DNA from: an uncultured Mobiluncus sp.
Lineage (GTDB): Bacteria; Actinomycetota; Actinomycetes; Actinomycetales; Actinomycetaceae
Length of the DNA: 64,000 nucleotides
NCBI RefSeq assembly: GCF_943914685.1
Contig: NZ_CALUCZ010000013.1
Span: 1 to 64,000 of the forward strand
Reading direction: 5' to 3'
The notes below the pieces were generated by a model. That model made no database searches. It saw only the letters and a program-made list of their open reading frames with translations, and was not told the origin of the DNA. The translations under genes were made by a program, and so were the position numbers. This document shows positions 42,706 to 51,958 of the stretch, piece by piece (within the stretch, counting starts at the first letter, position 1; every line of letters begins with the position of its first letter).

Positions 42706-44556
42706 ATGCCCATTCCTGGTGATGCCCTGTTACAGTCGATTGCGCCCGCCGCTACCGACCCGTCCCTGATTCGTAATTTTTCGATTATCGCCCACATCGA
42801 CCACGGCAAGTCGACGCTGGCGGATCGGATGCTGCAGCTGACCGGGGTCGTTTCGGACCGTGAGATGCGTGCCCAATACCTGGACCGGATGGACATTGAA
42901 CGCGAACGCGGCATCACCATTAAATCCCAAGCCGTGCGGATGCCCTGGCAGGTAGGCGACAAAGCCTACGCCCTGAACATGATTGACACCCCTGGTCACG
43001 TGGACTTTACTTATGAAGTCTCGCGTTCGCTCGCGGCTTGTGAAGGGGCGGTCCTGCTGGTGGACGCCTCCCAAGGCATCGAGGCGCAAACCCTGGCGAA
43101 CCTCTACCTCGCCTTGGAAGGGGACTTGACCATTATCCCGGTGCTGAACAAGATCGACCTGCCCGGCGCGATGCCGGAAAAGCACGCCGAAGAACTGGCG
43201 AACCTCATCGGGTGCCAGCCCGAGGACTGCTTGCTGGTTTCGGGCAAGACCGGGGAGGGCGTGCAGGCCCTACTGGACGAAATCGTCTCCCAGGTGCCGC
43301 CCCCCTCCGGACAGCCCGACGCCCCGACCCGCGCACTCATTTTTGACTCGGTTTATGACACGTATCGCGGGGTCGTGACCTACGTGCGCGTCATGGACGG
43401 AACGCTCAATGCCCGCCAGCGAATCAACATGATGTCCACCGGCACCACCCACGAACTGCTGGAACTCGGCGTCATCAGCCCCGATCCGATTCCCACGAAA
43501 GGTATCGGGGCGGGCGAAGTCGGCTACCTCATTACCGGAGTGAAGGACGTACGCCAATCCCGCGTGGGCGACACCGTTACTTCTGCGGAAAAGGGCGCTA
43601 GCGAACCTTTGCCGGGCTACCGCGACCCGATGCCGATGGTGTTTTCGGGACTGTACCCGATTGACGGAACCGATTTCCCGGTGCTGCGCGACGCACTGGA
43701 CAAGCTGAAACTCAACGATGCGTCCCTGACTTTTGAACCGGAATCATCGGCCGCCCTGGGGTCGGGTTTCCGTTGCGGTTTCTTAGGTTTGCTGCATCTC
43801 GAAATTATTCGCGAGCGTCTGGAACGCGAGTTCGACCTGGTGCTGATTTCCACCGCCCCGAACGTGGAATACGTGGTGGTGGCGGAAGACGGCACGGAAA
43901 CTCACGTCATGAACCCTTCTGAATTCCCCGAAGGAAAGGTCAAGGAAGTGCGCGAGCCGGTGGTGGCCGCGACCATCCTGACGCCCTCGGACTTTGTCGG
44001 TCCTGTTATGGAACTTTGCCAGGATCGGCGCGGCGCTATGAAGAACATGGAGTACCTGAGCTCCGACCGGGTGGAACTGCACTACACCCTGCCCTTGGGC
44101 GAGATTGTTTACGACTTCTTTGATCAGCTGAAGTCCCGCACCAAGGGCTACGCCTCGCTGGACTACCACCTGGACGGGATGGCTCCAGCCGACCTGGTGC
44201 GGGTGGACATTTTGCTGAACGGGGAACAGGTTGACGCGTTTTCCGCCATCGTTCACAAGGACAATGCCTACAGTTACGGGACCGCGATGGCGACGAAACT
44301 GCGCAAACTCATCCCGCGCCAACAGTTCGAGGTGCCTATACAGGCGGCTATCGGCACTCGCATCATCGCCCGGGAAAATATCCGGGCGCTGCGCAAGGAT
44401 ATGCTCGCCAAGTGTTACGGCGGCGACATCAGCCGGAAACGCAAACTGTTGGAAAAGCAAAAGGCCGGCAAGAAACGCATGAAAGCCATCGGGCGGGTCG
44501 AGGTTCCCCAGGAGGCTTTCATCGCCGCGCTGTCCAACGAGGAGCCGAAAAAGTAA
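42706..44556 (+). CDS. lepA: Elongation factor 4 (LepA)
   Basis: Ribosomal translocase-type GTPase. A 616-residue EF-4: G1 [11 protein letters not shown] near residue 29, switch [15 protein letters not shown]3 [10 protein letters not shown]4 NKIDLPGA, then domains II and III. The LepA-specific C-terminal domain includes [20 protein letters not shown] and [21 protein letters not shown]. The ATG at 42706 has AAGGAAG before it; a longer frame upstream adds 20 residues absent from the family. trmB follows with a one-base overlap. Confidence 0.97.
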   Translation: MPIPGDALLQSIAPAATDPSLIRNFSIIAHIDHGKSTLADRMLQLTGVVSDREMRAQYLDRMDIERERGITIKSQAVRMPWQVGDKAYALNMIDTPGHVDFTYEVSRSLAACEGAVLLVDASQGIEAQTLANLYLALEGDLTIIPVLNKIDLPGAMPEKHAEELANLIGCQPEDCLLVSGKTGEGVQALLDEIVSQVPPPSGQPDAPTRALIFDSVYDTYRGVVTYVRVMDGTLNARQRINMMSTGTTHELLELGVISPDPIPTKGIGAGEVGYLITGVKDVRQSRVGDTVTSAEKGASEPLPGYRDPMPMVFSGLYPIDGTDFPVLRDALDKLKLNDASLTFEPESSAALGSGFRCGFLGLLHLEIIRERLEREFDLVLISTAPNVEYVVVAEDGTETHVMNPSEFPEGKVKEVREPVVAATILTPSDFVGPVMELCQDRRGAMKNMEYLSSDRVELHYTLPLGEIVYDFFDQLKSRTKGYASLDYHLDGMAPADLVRVDILLNGEQVDAFSAIVHKDNAYSYGTAMATKLRKLIPRQQFEVPIQAAIGTRIIARENIRALRKDMLAKCYGGDISRKRKLLEKQKAGKKRMKAIGRVEVPQEAFIAALSNEEPKK

Positions 44557-45503
44557 TGGGCAAAACGATTCGAGCCGACGCCCAGTCCGGCGGGGACGAT
44601 GAAACGCCTGACCGCCAGCGGCCCTACCCGCGGGTCAGAACTTTTGCCCGGCGTGGCGACCGCATGGGCCAAACTCTGGAAAAGACCTTTGAAAAGTACA
44701 AAGATGCCTACCTGTTGGACGTGAAACGCGGGGCGGGGCCAACGATGGCGGCCGAGGGGGAGCGCCTGGACCCTCGCGTCGTGTTTGGCCGCGAGGCTCC
44801 GCTCATTGTCGAGGTCGGCTGCGGTAACGGCGAGCAAATCACCCACGCTGCCGCACTGCACCCGGAGAACAACTACTTGGGATTTGAGGTGTGGCTGCCG
44901 GGGGTGGCGAAAATCGTGTCCTCCGCCGTGCGCAACTATGATGGCCTGCCCAACCTGAAAGTCGCGGACGTCGACGCCCTGCAAGCCCTGCCCATTTTGC
45001 TCGGTGAGGCGACGGTACACGAGATGTGGACGTTTTTCGCTGACCCGTGGCCGAAAACTCGCCATCACAAGCGGCGTCTGGTGGCGCCGGAGTTTGCGGC
45101 CATTGTCGCGCGGCTGCTGGAAGACGGGGGGCGGTGGCGCCTGGCGACCGATTGGGACGACTACGCTTGGCAGCAGCGTGACGTGGTTGAGTCCACTCTC
45201 GGATTGTCTAACCCGCACGTTGGCCAGCGTCCCGACGTCAACGATCCACAAGGTCAGCGCGGCGGTTTTGCGCCGCGTTTCGACGGTCGGGTGGTGACGG
45301 CCTTCGAGCGCCGAGCCGCCCGAGAAGGCCGTGACGTGCATGATTTGTGCGTGGTGCGCCTGGCGCGCGGGTCGGCAGAAGAGCGTGAACAGGCGGCGTC
45401 GTTCCAGGTGACGGCCCGTTTGGGGCGGGTTAGCGTGACCGAGAAGCCCGCCGAGTCCGGGTTTACGCCCAGTGAGCCGTGGTACGGGACGGGCGAAGCC
45501 TGA
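44556..45503 (+). CDS. trmB: tRNA (guanine-N7)-methyltransferase TrmB
   Basis: Methylates G46 in tRNA variable loops. A 315-residue protein: an N-terminal extension of about 80 residues, then the SAM-binding motif IVEVGCGNGEQI near 90, YLGFEVWLPGVAKI, the catalytic-region FFADPWPKTRHHKRRLV near 165 and a C-terminal part. The motif PWPKxRHxKRR is specific for TrmB. The ATG overlaps the last base of the lepA stop (TAATG), so translation is coupled. hemW follows with the same one-base overlap, giving a tight lepA-trmB-hemW operon. Confidence 0.95.
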   Translation: MGKTIRADAQSGGDDETPDRQRPYPRVRTFARRGDRMGQTLEKTFEKYKDAYLLDVKRGAGPTMAAEGERLDPRVVFGREAPLIVEVGCGNGEQITHAAALHPENNYLGFEVWLPGVAKIVSSAVRNYDGLPNLKVADVDALQALPILLGEATVHEMWTFFADPWPKTRHHKRRLVAPEFAAIVARLLEDGGRWRLATDWDDYAWQQRDVVESTLGLSNPHVGQRPDVNDPQGQRGGFAPRFDGRVVTAFERRAAREGRDVHDLCVVRLARGSAEEREQAASFQVTARLGRVSVTEKPAESGFTPSEPWYGTGEA

Positions 45504-47026
45504 TGAGTTCGCCGCGCACGCTCTGCGCCTACGTGCACGTGCCGTACTGCCTGCGGCGTTGCGGCTATTGCGATTTCAATACGTACTCGAATCTGTCGCT
45601 GGGGCCCGGCGTAGGAGGATACGCGGCGGCGTTGCTCCAGGAAGTCGGCCTGTATGCGCCGGATTGTTCCGGCGCTGATGCGGCGTGCCAGGACGGGGGT
45701 CACAAGGGCGGCGGTCACGAGGGCGGTGCCGGTGGCGTTGGTGCAGGTCACGTCGGTGCTGGTGACGCTGGTGCTGTTCACCAGGACGGCAATCACAAGG
45801 GCGTCGGTCACGAGTGCGGTCGCGCCCTGACCAGCGTGTTCTTCGGCGGGGGAACCCCGACAGTCTTACCGGCGGCCGATTTGGTGCGAGTCTTGCGCGG
45901 CCTGAGCGAGACTTTCGGGCTGACTCCCGGCGCGGAGATAACGACCGAGGCAAACCCCGACACGGTGACGCCGCAGTATCTAGACACCCTGGCGGCGGGC
46001 GGTTTTACGCGGGTGTCTTTTGGAATGCAGTCGGCCATTCCGGCCGTGTTGGCGACTTTGAACCGGACGCACCAGCAAAAGCACCTGGTGGCAGGGGTGC
46101 GGGCGGCGCGCGCGCAAGGACTCGAGGTCAGCGTGGACCTCATCTATGGCACGCCGGGTGAGAGCTTGGCGGATTGGCGGGCCTCCCTGAATGCCGCGCT
46201 GGAACTTGGGGTGGACCACGTGTCCTGCTACGCCCTGGTTATCGAGCCGGGGACCGCGCTGGGACGCGCCCTCGCGCAGGGTGAAATCCCCCCGGTAGAT
46301 CCCGACGACCAAGCGGATAAATACGAGCTGGCTGATGAGACGCTCAGCGCGGCGGGCCTGGAATGGTACGAGATTTCCAACTGGGCGCGCCCCGGCCACG
46401 AATGCCGTCACAACCTGGCCTATTGGCGTGACCAAGATTGGTATGGTTTCGGGCCCGGTGCCCACTCCCACCTGGGCAGCACGCGCTTTTGGAACCTGCG
46501 CCACCCCGCAAAGTGGGCGCAGTCCCTGCAAGTGGGCCACCGGCCTATTGACGGCCAGGAAATCGTCACTGGGGACAGCGCCCGCCTGGAAAAACTCCTG
46601 CTGAATCTGCGCCTGCGTCAGGGCCTGGATTTGGGCGAATATGCCCGCGAGTTCGGGGTCGACGCGGCGGCGTTGCTTTCTGAGGCGCACGAGTTGGCTC
46701 AGGAGGGCTTGCTGGACGGCGCGCTGCTATCCGATGGTGACTCGCTGCCGGACTGCGAGTTGGTGCAAAAGGGCGGTTCGCTGCCGGTAGGACCGCTTTC
46801 GCAGGGGGACGGACTTACGCAGGGGGACGGACTGTCGCACCAAGGCGAGCTTGTGCAGGGGGACGGACTTCCGCAGGCGGACGGGCTGTCGCACCAGGAC
46901 GAGCTTTTGCATCAGACCGGGTCGGCACCCGACACACCGACCGGCAACTCGGGCCGAGCGGTGCTGACTCGACGCGGACGGCTGCTGGCTGACACGGTCA
47001 TTCAGCGTCTGGCGGGGGTGCAATAG
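45503..47026 (+). CDS. hemW: Radical SAM heme chaperone HemW, with two repeat insertions
   Basis: Related to oxygen-independent coproporphyrinogen oxidase but with the HemW fold, thought to hand heme to target proteins. A 507-residue protein against a usual 370-400. The Fe-S motif is CxxxCxxC in VPYCLRRCGYCDF near 14-24; FFGGGTPTVLP, GFTRVSFGMQS, DLIYGTPGESLADW and YEISNWARPGHECRHN follow. Two segments are unlike the family. Residues about 64-109 are a Gly/His/Lys-rich insert (DGGHKGGGHEGGAGG, GNHKGVGHECGR) made of the dispersed DNA repeat. Residues about 408-472 are a string of six-residue units (SQGDGL, TQGDGL, VQGDGL) from an 18-bp minisatellite. Both sit at loops, leaving the core intact. 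Start by overlap with the trmB stop. Confidence 0.93.
   Translation: MSSPRTLCAYVHVPYCLRRCGYCDFNTYSNLSLGPGVGGYAAALLQEVGLYAPDCSGADAACQDGGHKGGGHEGGAGGVGAGHVGAGDAGAVHQDGNHKGVGHECGRALTSVFFGGGTPTVLPAADLVRVLRGLSETFGLTPGAEITTEANPDTVTPQYLDTLAAGGFTRVSFGMQSAIPAVLATLNRTHQQKHLVAGVRAARAQGLEVSVDLIYGTPGESLADWRASLNAALELGVDHVSCYALVIEPGTALGRALAQGEIPPVDPDDQADKYELADETLSAAGLEWYEISNWARPGHECRHNLAYWRDQDWYGFGPGAHSHLGSTRFWNLRHPAKWAQSLQVGHRPIDGQEIVTGDSARLEKLLLNLRLRQGLDLGEYAREFGVDAAALLSEAHELAQEGLLDGALLSDGDSLPDCELVQKGGSLPVGPLSQGDGLTQGDGLSHQGELVQGDGLPQADGLSHQDELLHQTGSAPDTPTGNSGRAVLTRRGRLLADTVIQRLAGVQ
45690..45830 (+). repeat. Dispersed repeat inside hemW
   Basis: Contains GGGTCACAAGGGCGGCGGTC, GCAGGTCACGTCGGT, TTCACCAGGACGG, AATCACAAGGGCGTCGGTC and GTCACGAG. 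These words match the intergenic array at 16840-17280 and the TTCACAAGGGCG family. The length is a multiple of three, so the hemW frame is kept. Confidence 0.75.
46724..46915 (+). repeat. 18-bp minisatellite inside hemW
   Basis: Degenerate tandem units of 18 bp; the clearest consensus is NCGCAGGGGGACGGACTT, seen at about 46799 and 46817, with diverged copies in both directions. Roughly ten units. The encoded unit is six residues (xQGDGL or SHQDEL). Confidence 0.85.
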
Positions 47027-47627
47027 GGGGCGCGGCCCGGTTGCGAACGTTCGCGACACACCGCAGTCGAACTTCCCACTTACTTCCCACTTAACTTCCC
47101 CAAGTGTTATGTTAAGTGGGAAGTTCGGGTTAAGTACCAGGCGCAAAGGGGTGCAAAAGCCGGTTTACGTGGTCTTATAGCGTCTGGCAGGGTGTGTCCT
47201 CCCGATTGCCCTCGCAGCGTCCGGCGAAAAACTCTGGATAAAACTGGCGAAAAACTCTGTATAGCCAGGTCGCGTGCACTCGGGCAGATGGGGTGATGGT
47301 CATTCTGCTTGCGGCCCTGCGAAACTAAGCCCCGCGTGGTGGGAGGGGAGCAGCGGGGGGTGGGATTGTTCGGACATGGAAGTCAAGATTTGGTAAAGCG
47401 GAACAAAGAATTGCCTGCTATCGACCCTGCGACCAGCGTTTTGAGGGATTGACCTGCAATTATGGAAAATCACTGGAATGTGTGCGAGTTTTCGCTGAAA
47501 TCACGCCAAAAGGCTCAGAATTAGAGGTGCGTAGCCGAACTATATGCCTGAGTGTTCGGAACACAGTGCTGTCCCCATCCGGAGGGGGCAGTGCGCGAAT
47601 CCATGGATGGTATTCGAGGAGGAAAAA
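47027..47627. other. Intergenic region before the large secreted protein
   Basis: Holds a 12-bp palindrome GCGAACGTTCGC (47043-47054) and a strong hairpin. Its 14-bp arms are ACTTCCCACTTAAC (47082-47095) and its complement (47111-47124); the ACTTCCCACTTA part is also repeated directly at 47071-47082. No T-run follows. The rest shows no gene; short frames at 47449-47652 are not convincing. The promoter for the large gene is probably within 47440-47560 but not identifiable with confidence. Confidence 0.5.
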
Positions 47628-50600
47628 GTGGAAACGTACAGCCACTTCGTAGTGAAGAAGATGCGCCGCGCGGGCATTGTGGGCCTGTTTGCGGTTGGTT
47701 TAACTTTTGCGGGTGCGGCCCCGGCAAACGCGCTGTCCGGCGAACCCGTGAACGCGGGGGACAATAGCCGTTCAGGTATCACGGCAGTGGCACGGGTGGA
47801 AGTGCCGCATATGGCCAAGTACCGGAAAAAGGGCAGTACTGTAGACGAAGACGGTGCCGCCGTTGACGTTTGCACTGGCGTGCTGCTGGATTCGCGCCAC
47901 ATCGCCACCATGAAGAGCTGTGTCACGAACGCGGACGGCGAGCCCTACAAATTCTCCACGTCCGCCAAGGCGGGTCAACTGGCGTTGGGGACTGTGCCAC
48001 CACCTCGCGTTACTTTCGGTTCCGAAGCAATCCCGGGCAAAAGCCCCCAGAACGTGTTTTGGATTTCTGCCGTTTCCTTTGACCCCAAGGCTGCCACCCA
48101 GGTCGTCGTGGCTCGCCTCGATCGTGATGTTCCCGCCAACGTTGCCACCCCGGTGAAAGTGAAAGACAACGGGGTGAACGGTAACATGAGCGGGGAAACC
48201 GGAACCATGTTTGGCTGGCGTCCCGAGGGTGGTATTCCTCGAATCGCTTACCAGAAAACCCGTTTGCCAATTACGAAGCTGGTCAACGATACGGTGACAC
48301 AGCCGCGCTCGAAAGTGCAGCAGTGGAATCAGTGGCGTGAGAGTCACCCGAGTTTCAAAGACGATAAAGACCTCGGCACGATTCCCTGGGATACCGTCCG
48401 CAAAGGGTGGGAAGACCCCGAAAATATTGTGGTTTTGCCAGAAGATTCCGGCGCCCCGGTTATCAGTTCCGACGGCAAGACCCTGATCGGTATCCACGTT
48501 GGTTTGGGAATTATTTTGGACGCGCAGCAAACCGATTTCTCGGTTTTCCTCGACAAAACACGTCCCGCCAAGACAGAAGAGACCATGGTCCCCAACCCGG
48601 ATTCCCCCTCAGCTCCGGGCGAAGCCCTGAAGATTATTCAGCAGTCGTTGTGTAAAAATGGAGCTAAGCCCTCGATTAACCAAGAAAACGGTATGGACGG
48701 TCAGACAGTATCCGTGACCTGGGGTGAGTTAAAAACTGAGACCATCAACTCCGGCGTGGGTATTGAAAAGAAATTCAAAGATAACCCGTCTTTTACAGAC
48801 ATAGACAATACAGAGTTTAAGAAAACAGATTTGAACCTCGGCCCGGTCGTGGTCGGGGAACCGCGCAGCCTCATTGAAAAGATTTCTGCCGCTGGCTGTG
48901 AAACCCCAGATTCCGGCTCTATTGCCGACCAAGTCCTGAAAGCCCAGGCGGACTACGACACAATTGATAACTTGTTTAAAGCCCGCAAGGAAGATGAGAA
49001 AACAGCCCAAGCTGAAAAGGATCGCTACGATGATGCAATCCGGGAGCTGGAAGAAATAAAGACCCAGCTGGGAGTGTATAACAATCCCAACGCCATATCG
49101 GACTTCCAGACCTATCACAACTATGCCGGGCTGCCGAAGTGGGTTCGGGAAGGCATCAAATACCAAGATCCCGACAGCAATAAGAAGTTTTGTACCGAGG
49201 ACGAGCGGGCAGTAGACCCCAGTGTATGCCGTCCCCAAATCACTCCGGTTGAAAAATTTATCGATGTTCCTAGAGACGACCGAGAGGCGGGCAAGAAGCT
49301 CAAGAAATGGTACGACGATGCCGCTGATGTCGTGGAGCTGAAGTTAAAGCGGTTGCACAACGACCAGGCCGAGAAAACTACCGCTTTGAAAGAAGCCACC
49401 AAGAAAGTCTCAAATGCCCAGATGAACCAGGCGTGGGCCGGTAAGGTGCTGGAACTGGCACAAAAGGCCCGGACTGAGGCAGATAACCTGGCTACTAACG
49501 CCTCCGGTAATGGTATTGAGGACAAGTGGCAGACGGAAGTGAAAAACCGGAATGCGGCTTTCGTCGAGGCTTATAAATCTTGGGCTGACGAATTTTTCAA
49601 CGCTAAGAAAGCGGCAGCGGACGCATATCATGCGGTAAAGACCCAGGAAGGCAAGGTTACTGCTGCCCAAAACGCTTTGAAAGTGGCAAATGCCCTGCCC
49701 GATACGGATCCGAATAAGGAAAACGCTATCAAGCAAGCCACGGATAAGTTGAATTCCGAGAAGGCCACTTTGGACTCGAAAAATACGGATTACACCGCCG
49801 CGTCAAAGACCGCAGCCACACTAGCAGCAAAGAAACCCAATCATAAAGATGAGAAGTACCAGCCGAAGATTCAAAAGCTGAGCGGAAAACTGGCTGAAGT
49901 CGCCCAGCAGATGCCGAACTACAAGCTGAACGCCATCAACGCGCGTTGGACCATCGCGGCACTGATTAAGGGTATGGACGGCTCTGACCTGGTCGATCCC
50001 TCTGAGAAAGATAAGATTGCAGCGCAGATTGGTGGCTACTACGACCGTGCGGTGGGGGCGCGTCCCGACATTATGCGCCGCCAGATTCAGGTTGGCGATA
50101 TGCTGACCGAGGCGCGTAACGCATTGGCGACAGCTCCCGAATCAATGAAGCCACAGCTAAAGATTCTGGTCAGCGACTTGGAGCGCCACGCTTCCCGGTT
50201 GGATAACGCGGCCGATACCGTCAACGGTGCTATCGACGAGTTGAAGGGTCTGTGGGAGAGTGCACGGCGGGCGACTTCCGTGGACGAGGCCAAGAAATTC
50301 CTGATGCAGGCTCAGACCGCCTTGGGGACGGTTGACGACCCAATCAACACCTCCCAGAAAGCTTTGGAGGATGCCAAGGGTACGCAAATCGCCATTAAGG
50401 CTCTGCTTTCCGGTAAGTCCTTTGAGGACGTCGTGAATGAAAAGAACATGACGCCGGAGCAAAAGGCCAAGAAGGCTGCCGAAGAGGCCAAAGCCAAGGA
50501 AGAAGCTCTGCGCAAGAAGCTGGAAGAAGAGCTAAAGAAGAAGTACAAGATCGGGCAGGATGGCAAGACCATAAAGGACCCGAAGCAGCAGGCGGCTGAA

Positions 50601-51830
50601 GCCAAGAAGGCTCAGGCGGAGCGGGACAAGAAAGCTAAGGCGGACGAAAAGCGCCTGGCCAAGGCTCTTTCTAAGAATACCCTCCGCGCTGAGGGCGGCA
50701 ACCGGGTGCTGACCGCGATTGCGGCTTGGAAAATCGGCAACTTCCCGGGGGATTCCATCGTGCTGGTCGACGGGAATGTGGCTGCTGACGGTTTGTCCTC
50801 CACACCGTTTGCCGCGGGAATGCACGCGCCGATTCTGTTGACCACTTGGAAGACCGGTTTGGAGCCCTCCGTCATGGATCAAATCAAGGCTTCGGGCAAG
50901 AAGAACCTTTACCTGGTGGGCGGTCAGGTACCGATGACGCCCTACGACGAGTTCGAACTGCGCGATGCCGGGGTCAACATCACCCGTATCGCCGGACCGG
51001 ACCGTTTCAACACGGCTGTAGCGGTCAACCGTGCCACGGAGCCTCTCATCGGAGCTGCCCCGCACAAGCCGCTGAACCTGTTTATCGCCGATGGCGTCGG
51101 TTTCCCGGACGCACTGGTCGCGGGCGCCGCAGCAGGCCGGTCAGGCGCGCTAATGCTGTTGAGCAAGGGCAATACCTTGGATCCCGCCACTTACAGCTAT
51201 ATTTCGGAACTGGGCCAGACCCGCCCGCTGCAAATCACAGCAGTCGGAGGACCTGCGGTTCACGCAGTGCAAAACACGCCGTGGCCCACAACCATGTCGG
51301 TGAATATTAAACCGATTATGGGCAAGGATCGCTATGAAACCGCGGCAGCTTTGGCGGCATCGCAGCCCGGAACCACGGCAGCCGTCCTGGCAAACGGTGA
51401 GAATTTCCCCGACGCCCTTTCCGGCGGCGCGTTGGCAGCTGACCAAAATGCAGCAATGATTTTGACTCGAGCCAAGGAATTACCGGAACCGTCCTACCAG
51501 GCGCTGCGCCGTCACGGTTCAGAAAAGACCATCGTGGTGGGCGGTCCGGGCGCGGTTAGCCCGAAAGTCGCCGAGCTGGTGAACGGAGCCAAACTCAATA
51601 ACGACGCCTCCAAGGTCGTGGAAGGCTCCCTGGCAGAATCAGCCGCCTTGGAAGCACAAACTAAGGCTGCCGAAGAAAAGGCTAAGCAAGAGGCTTTGGA
51701 CCGTGTCAGAGGCATGATAAAGGACACCGATTCCCTCAAGACCGTGATGAGTCAGCTGGGAGTTTCGGATTTGGACGCCTTAGCCAAGGTATTGAGTGGC
51801 AAAACCACACCCTCCACTGGAAAGAAATAA
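47628..51830 (+). CDS. Very large secreted protein: degenerate trypsin-like domain, coiled coil, cell-wall-binding repeats
   Basis: A 1400-residue exported protein. The GTG at 47628 has GAGGAGG before it. Signal peptide to about residue 36 (GLFAVGLTFAGAAPANA). Residues about 45-315 resemble an S1 serine protease: VCTGVLLDSRHIATMKSCV, VVVARLDRDV and PEDSGAPVIS. The usual histidine (TAAHC) is replaced by Ser near 97 (TMKSC) and the Asp of the DxALxxL strand by Gln or Val; only the Ser near 274 remains, so it is probably inactive. Residues about 430-1010 are Lys/Ala/Glu/Gln-rich, mostly coiled coil. Residues about 1015-1330 hold three CW_binding_2 repeats (RAEGGNRVLTAIAA, RIAGPDRFNTAVAV, IMGKDRYETAAALA). 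A helical tail ends it. A stalk-like surface adhesin or architectural protein, anchored non-covalently, is inferred. A terminator follows. Confidence 0.85.
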   Translation: METYSHFVVKKMRRAGIVGLFAVGLTFAGAAPANALSGEPVNAGDNSRSGITAVARVEVPHMAKYRKKGSTVDEDGAAVDVCTGVLLDSRHIATMKSCVTNADGEPYKFSTSAKAGQLALGTVPPPRVTFGSEAIPGKSPQNVFWISAVSFDPKAATQVVVARLDRDVPANVATPVKVKDNGVNGNMSGETGTMFGWRPEGGIPRIAYQKTRLPITKLVNDTVTQPRSKVQQWNQWRESHPSFKDDKDLGTIPWDTVRKGWEDPENIVVLPEDSGAPVISSDGKTLIGIHVGLGIILDAQQTDFSVFLDKTRPAKTEETMVPNPDSPSAPGEALKIIQQSLCKNGAKPSINQENGMDGQTVSVTWGELKTETINSGVGIEKKFKDNPSFTDIDNTEFKKTDLNLGPVVVGEPRSLIEKISAAGCETPDSGSIADQVLKAQADYDTIDNLFKARKEDEKTAQAEKDRYDDAIRELEEIKTQLGVYNNPNAISDFQTYHNYAGLPKWVREGIKYQDPDSNKKFCTEDERAVDPSVCRPQITPVEKFIDVPRDDREAGKKLKKWYDDAADVVELKLKRLHNDQAEKTTALKEATKKVSNAQMNQAWAGKVLELAQKARTEADNLATNASGNGIEDKWQTEVKNRNAAFVEAYKSWADEFFNAKKAAADAYHAVKTQEGKVTAAQNALKVANALPDTDPNKENAIKQATDKLNSEKATLDSKNTDYTAASKTAATLAAKKPNHKDEKYQPKIQKLSGKLAEVAQQMPNYKLNAINARWTIAALIKGMDGSDLVDPSEKDKIAAQIGGYYDRAVGARPDIMRRQIQVGDMLTEARNALATAPESMKPQLKILVSDLERHASRLDNAADTVNGAIDELKGLWESARRATSVDEAKKFLMQAQTALGTVDDPINTSQKALEDAKGTQIAIKALLSGKSFEDVVNEKNMTPEQKAKKAAEEAKAKEEALRKKLEEELKKKYKIGQDGKTIKDPKQQAAEAKKAQAERDKKAKADEKRLAKALSKNTLRAEGGNRVLTAIAAWKIGNFPGDSIVLVDGNVAADGLSSTPFAAGMHAPILLTTWKTGLEPSVMDQIKASGKKNLYLVGGQVPMTPYDEFELRDAGVNITRIAGPDRFNTAVAVNRATEPLIGAAPHKPLNLFIADGVGFPDALVAGAAAGRSGALMLLSKGNTLDPATYSYISELGQTRPLQITAVGGPAVHAVQNTPWPTTMSVNIKPIMGKDRYETAAALAASQPGTTAAVLANGENFPDALSGGALAADQNAAMILTRAKELPEPSYQALRRHGSEKTIVVGGPGAVSPKVAELVNGAKLNNDASKVVEGSLAESAALEAQTKAAEEKAKQEALDRVRGMIKDTDSLKTVMSQLGVSDLDALAKVLSGKTTPSTGKK

Positions 51831-51856
51831 ATCCGGAATAACTGAATAACTGGGTC

Positions 51857-51880
51857 GGCGACAGTGTTAACACTGTCGCC
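51857..51880 (+). terminator. Terminator of the large secreted protein gene
   Basis: A perfect 24-bp palindrome (arms GGCGACAGTG and CACTGTCGCC, centre TTAA), followed by CCCTTTCATTT. It lies 26 bases after the stop. Confidence 0.85.
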
Positions 51881-51958
51881 CCCTTTCATTTGCTGAAAAA
51901 TTCGGGGTTGAGGCTCAAACACTAGGAACGACAGGGGCTTTCCCGATAAACTCGAAAT

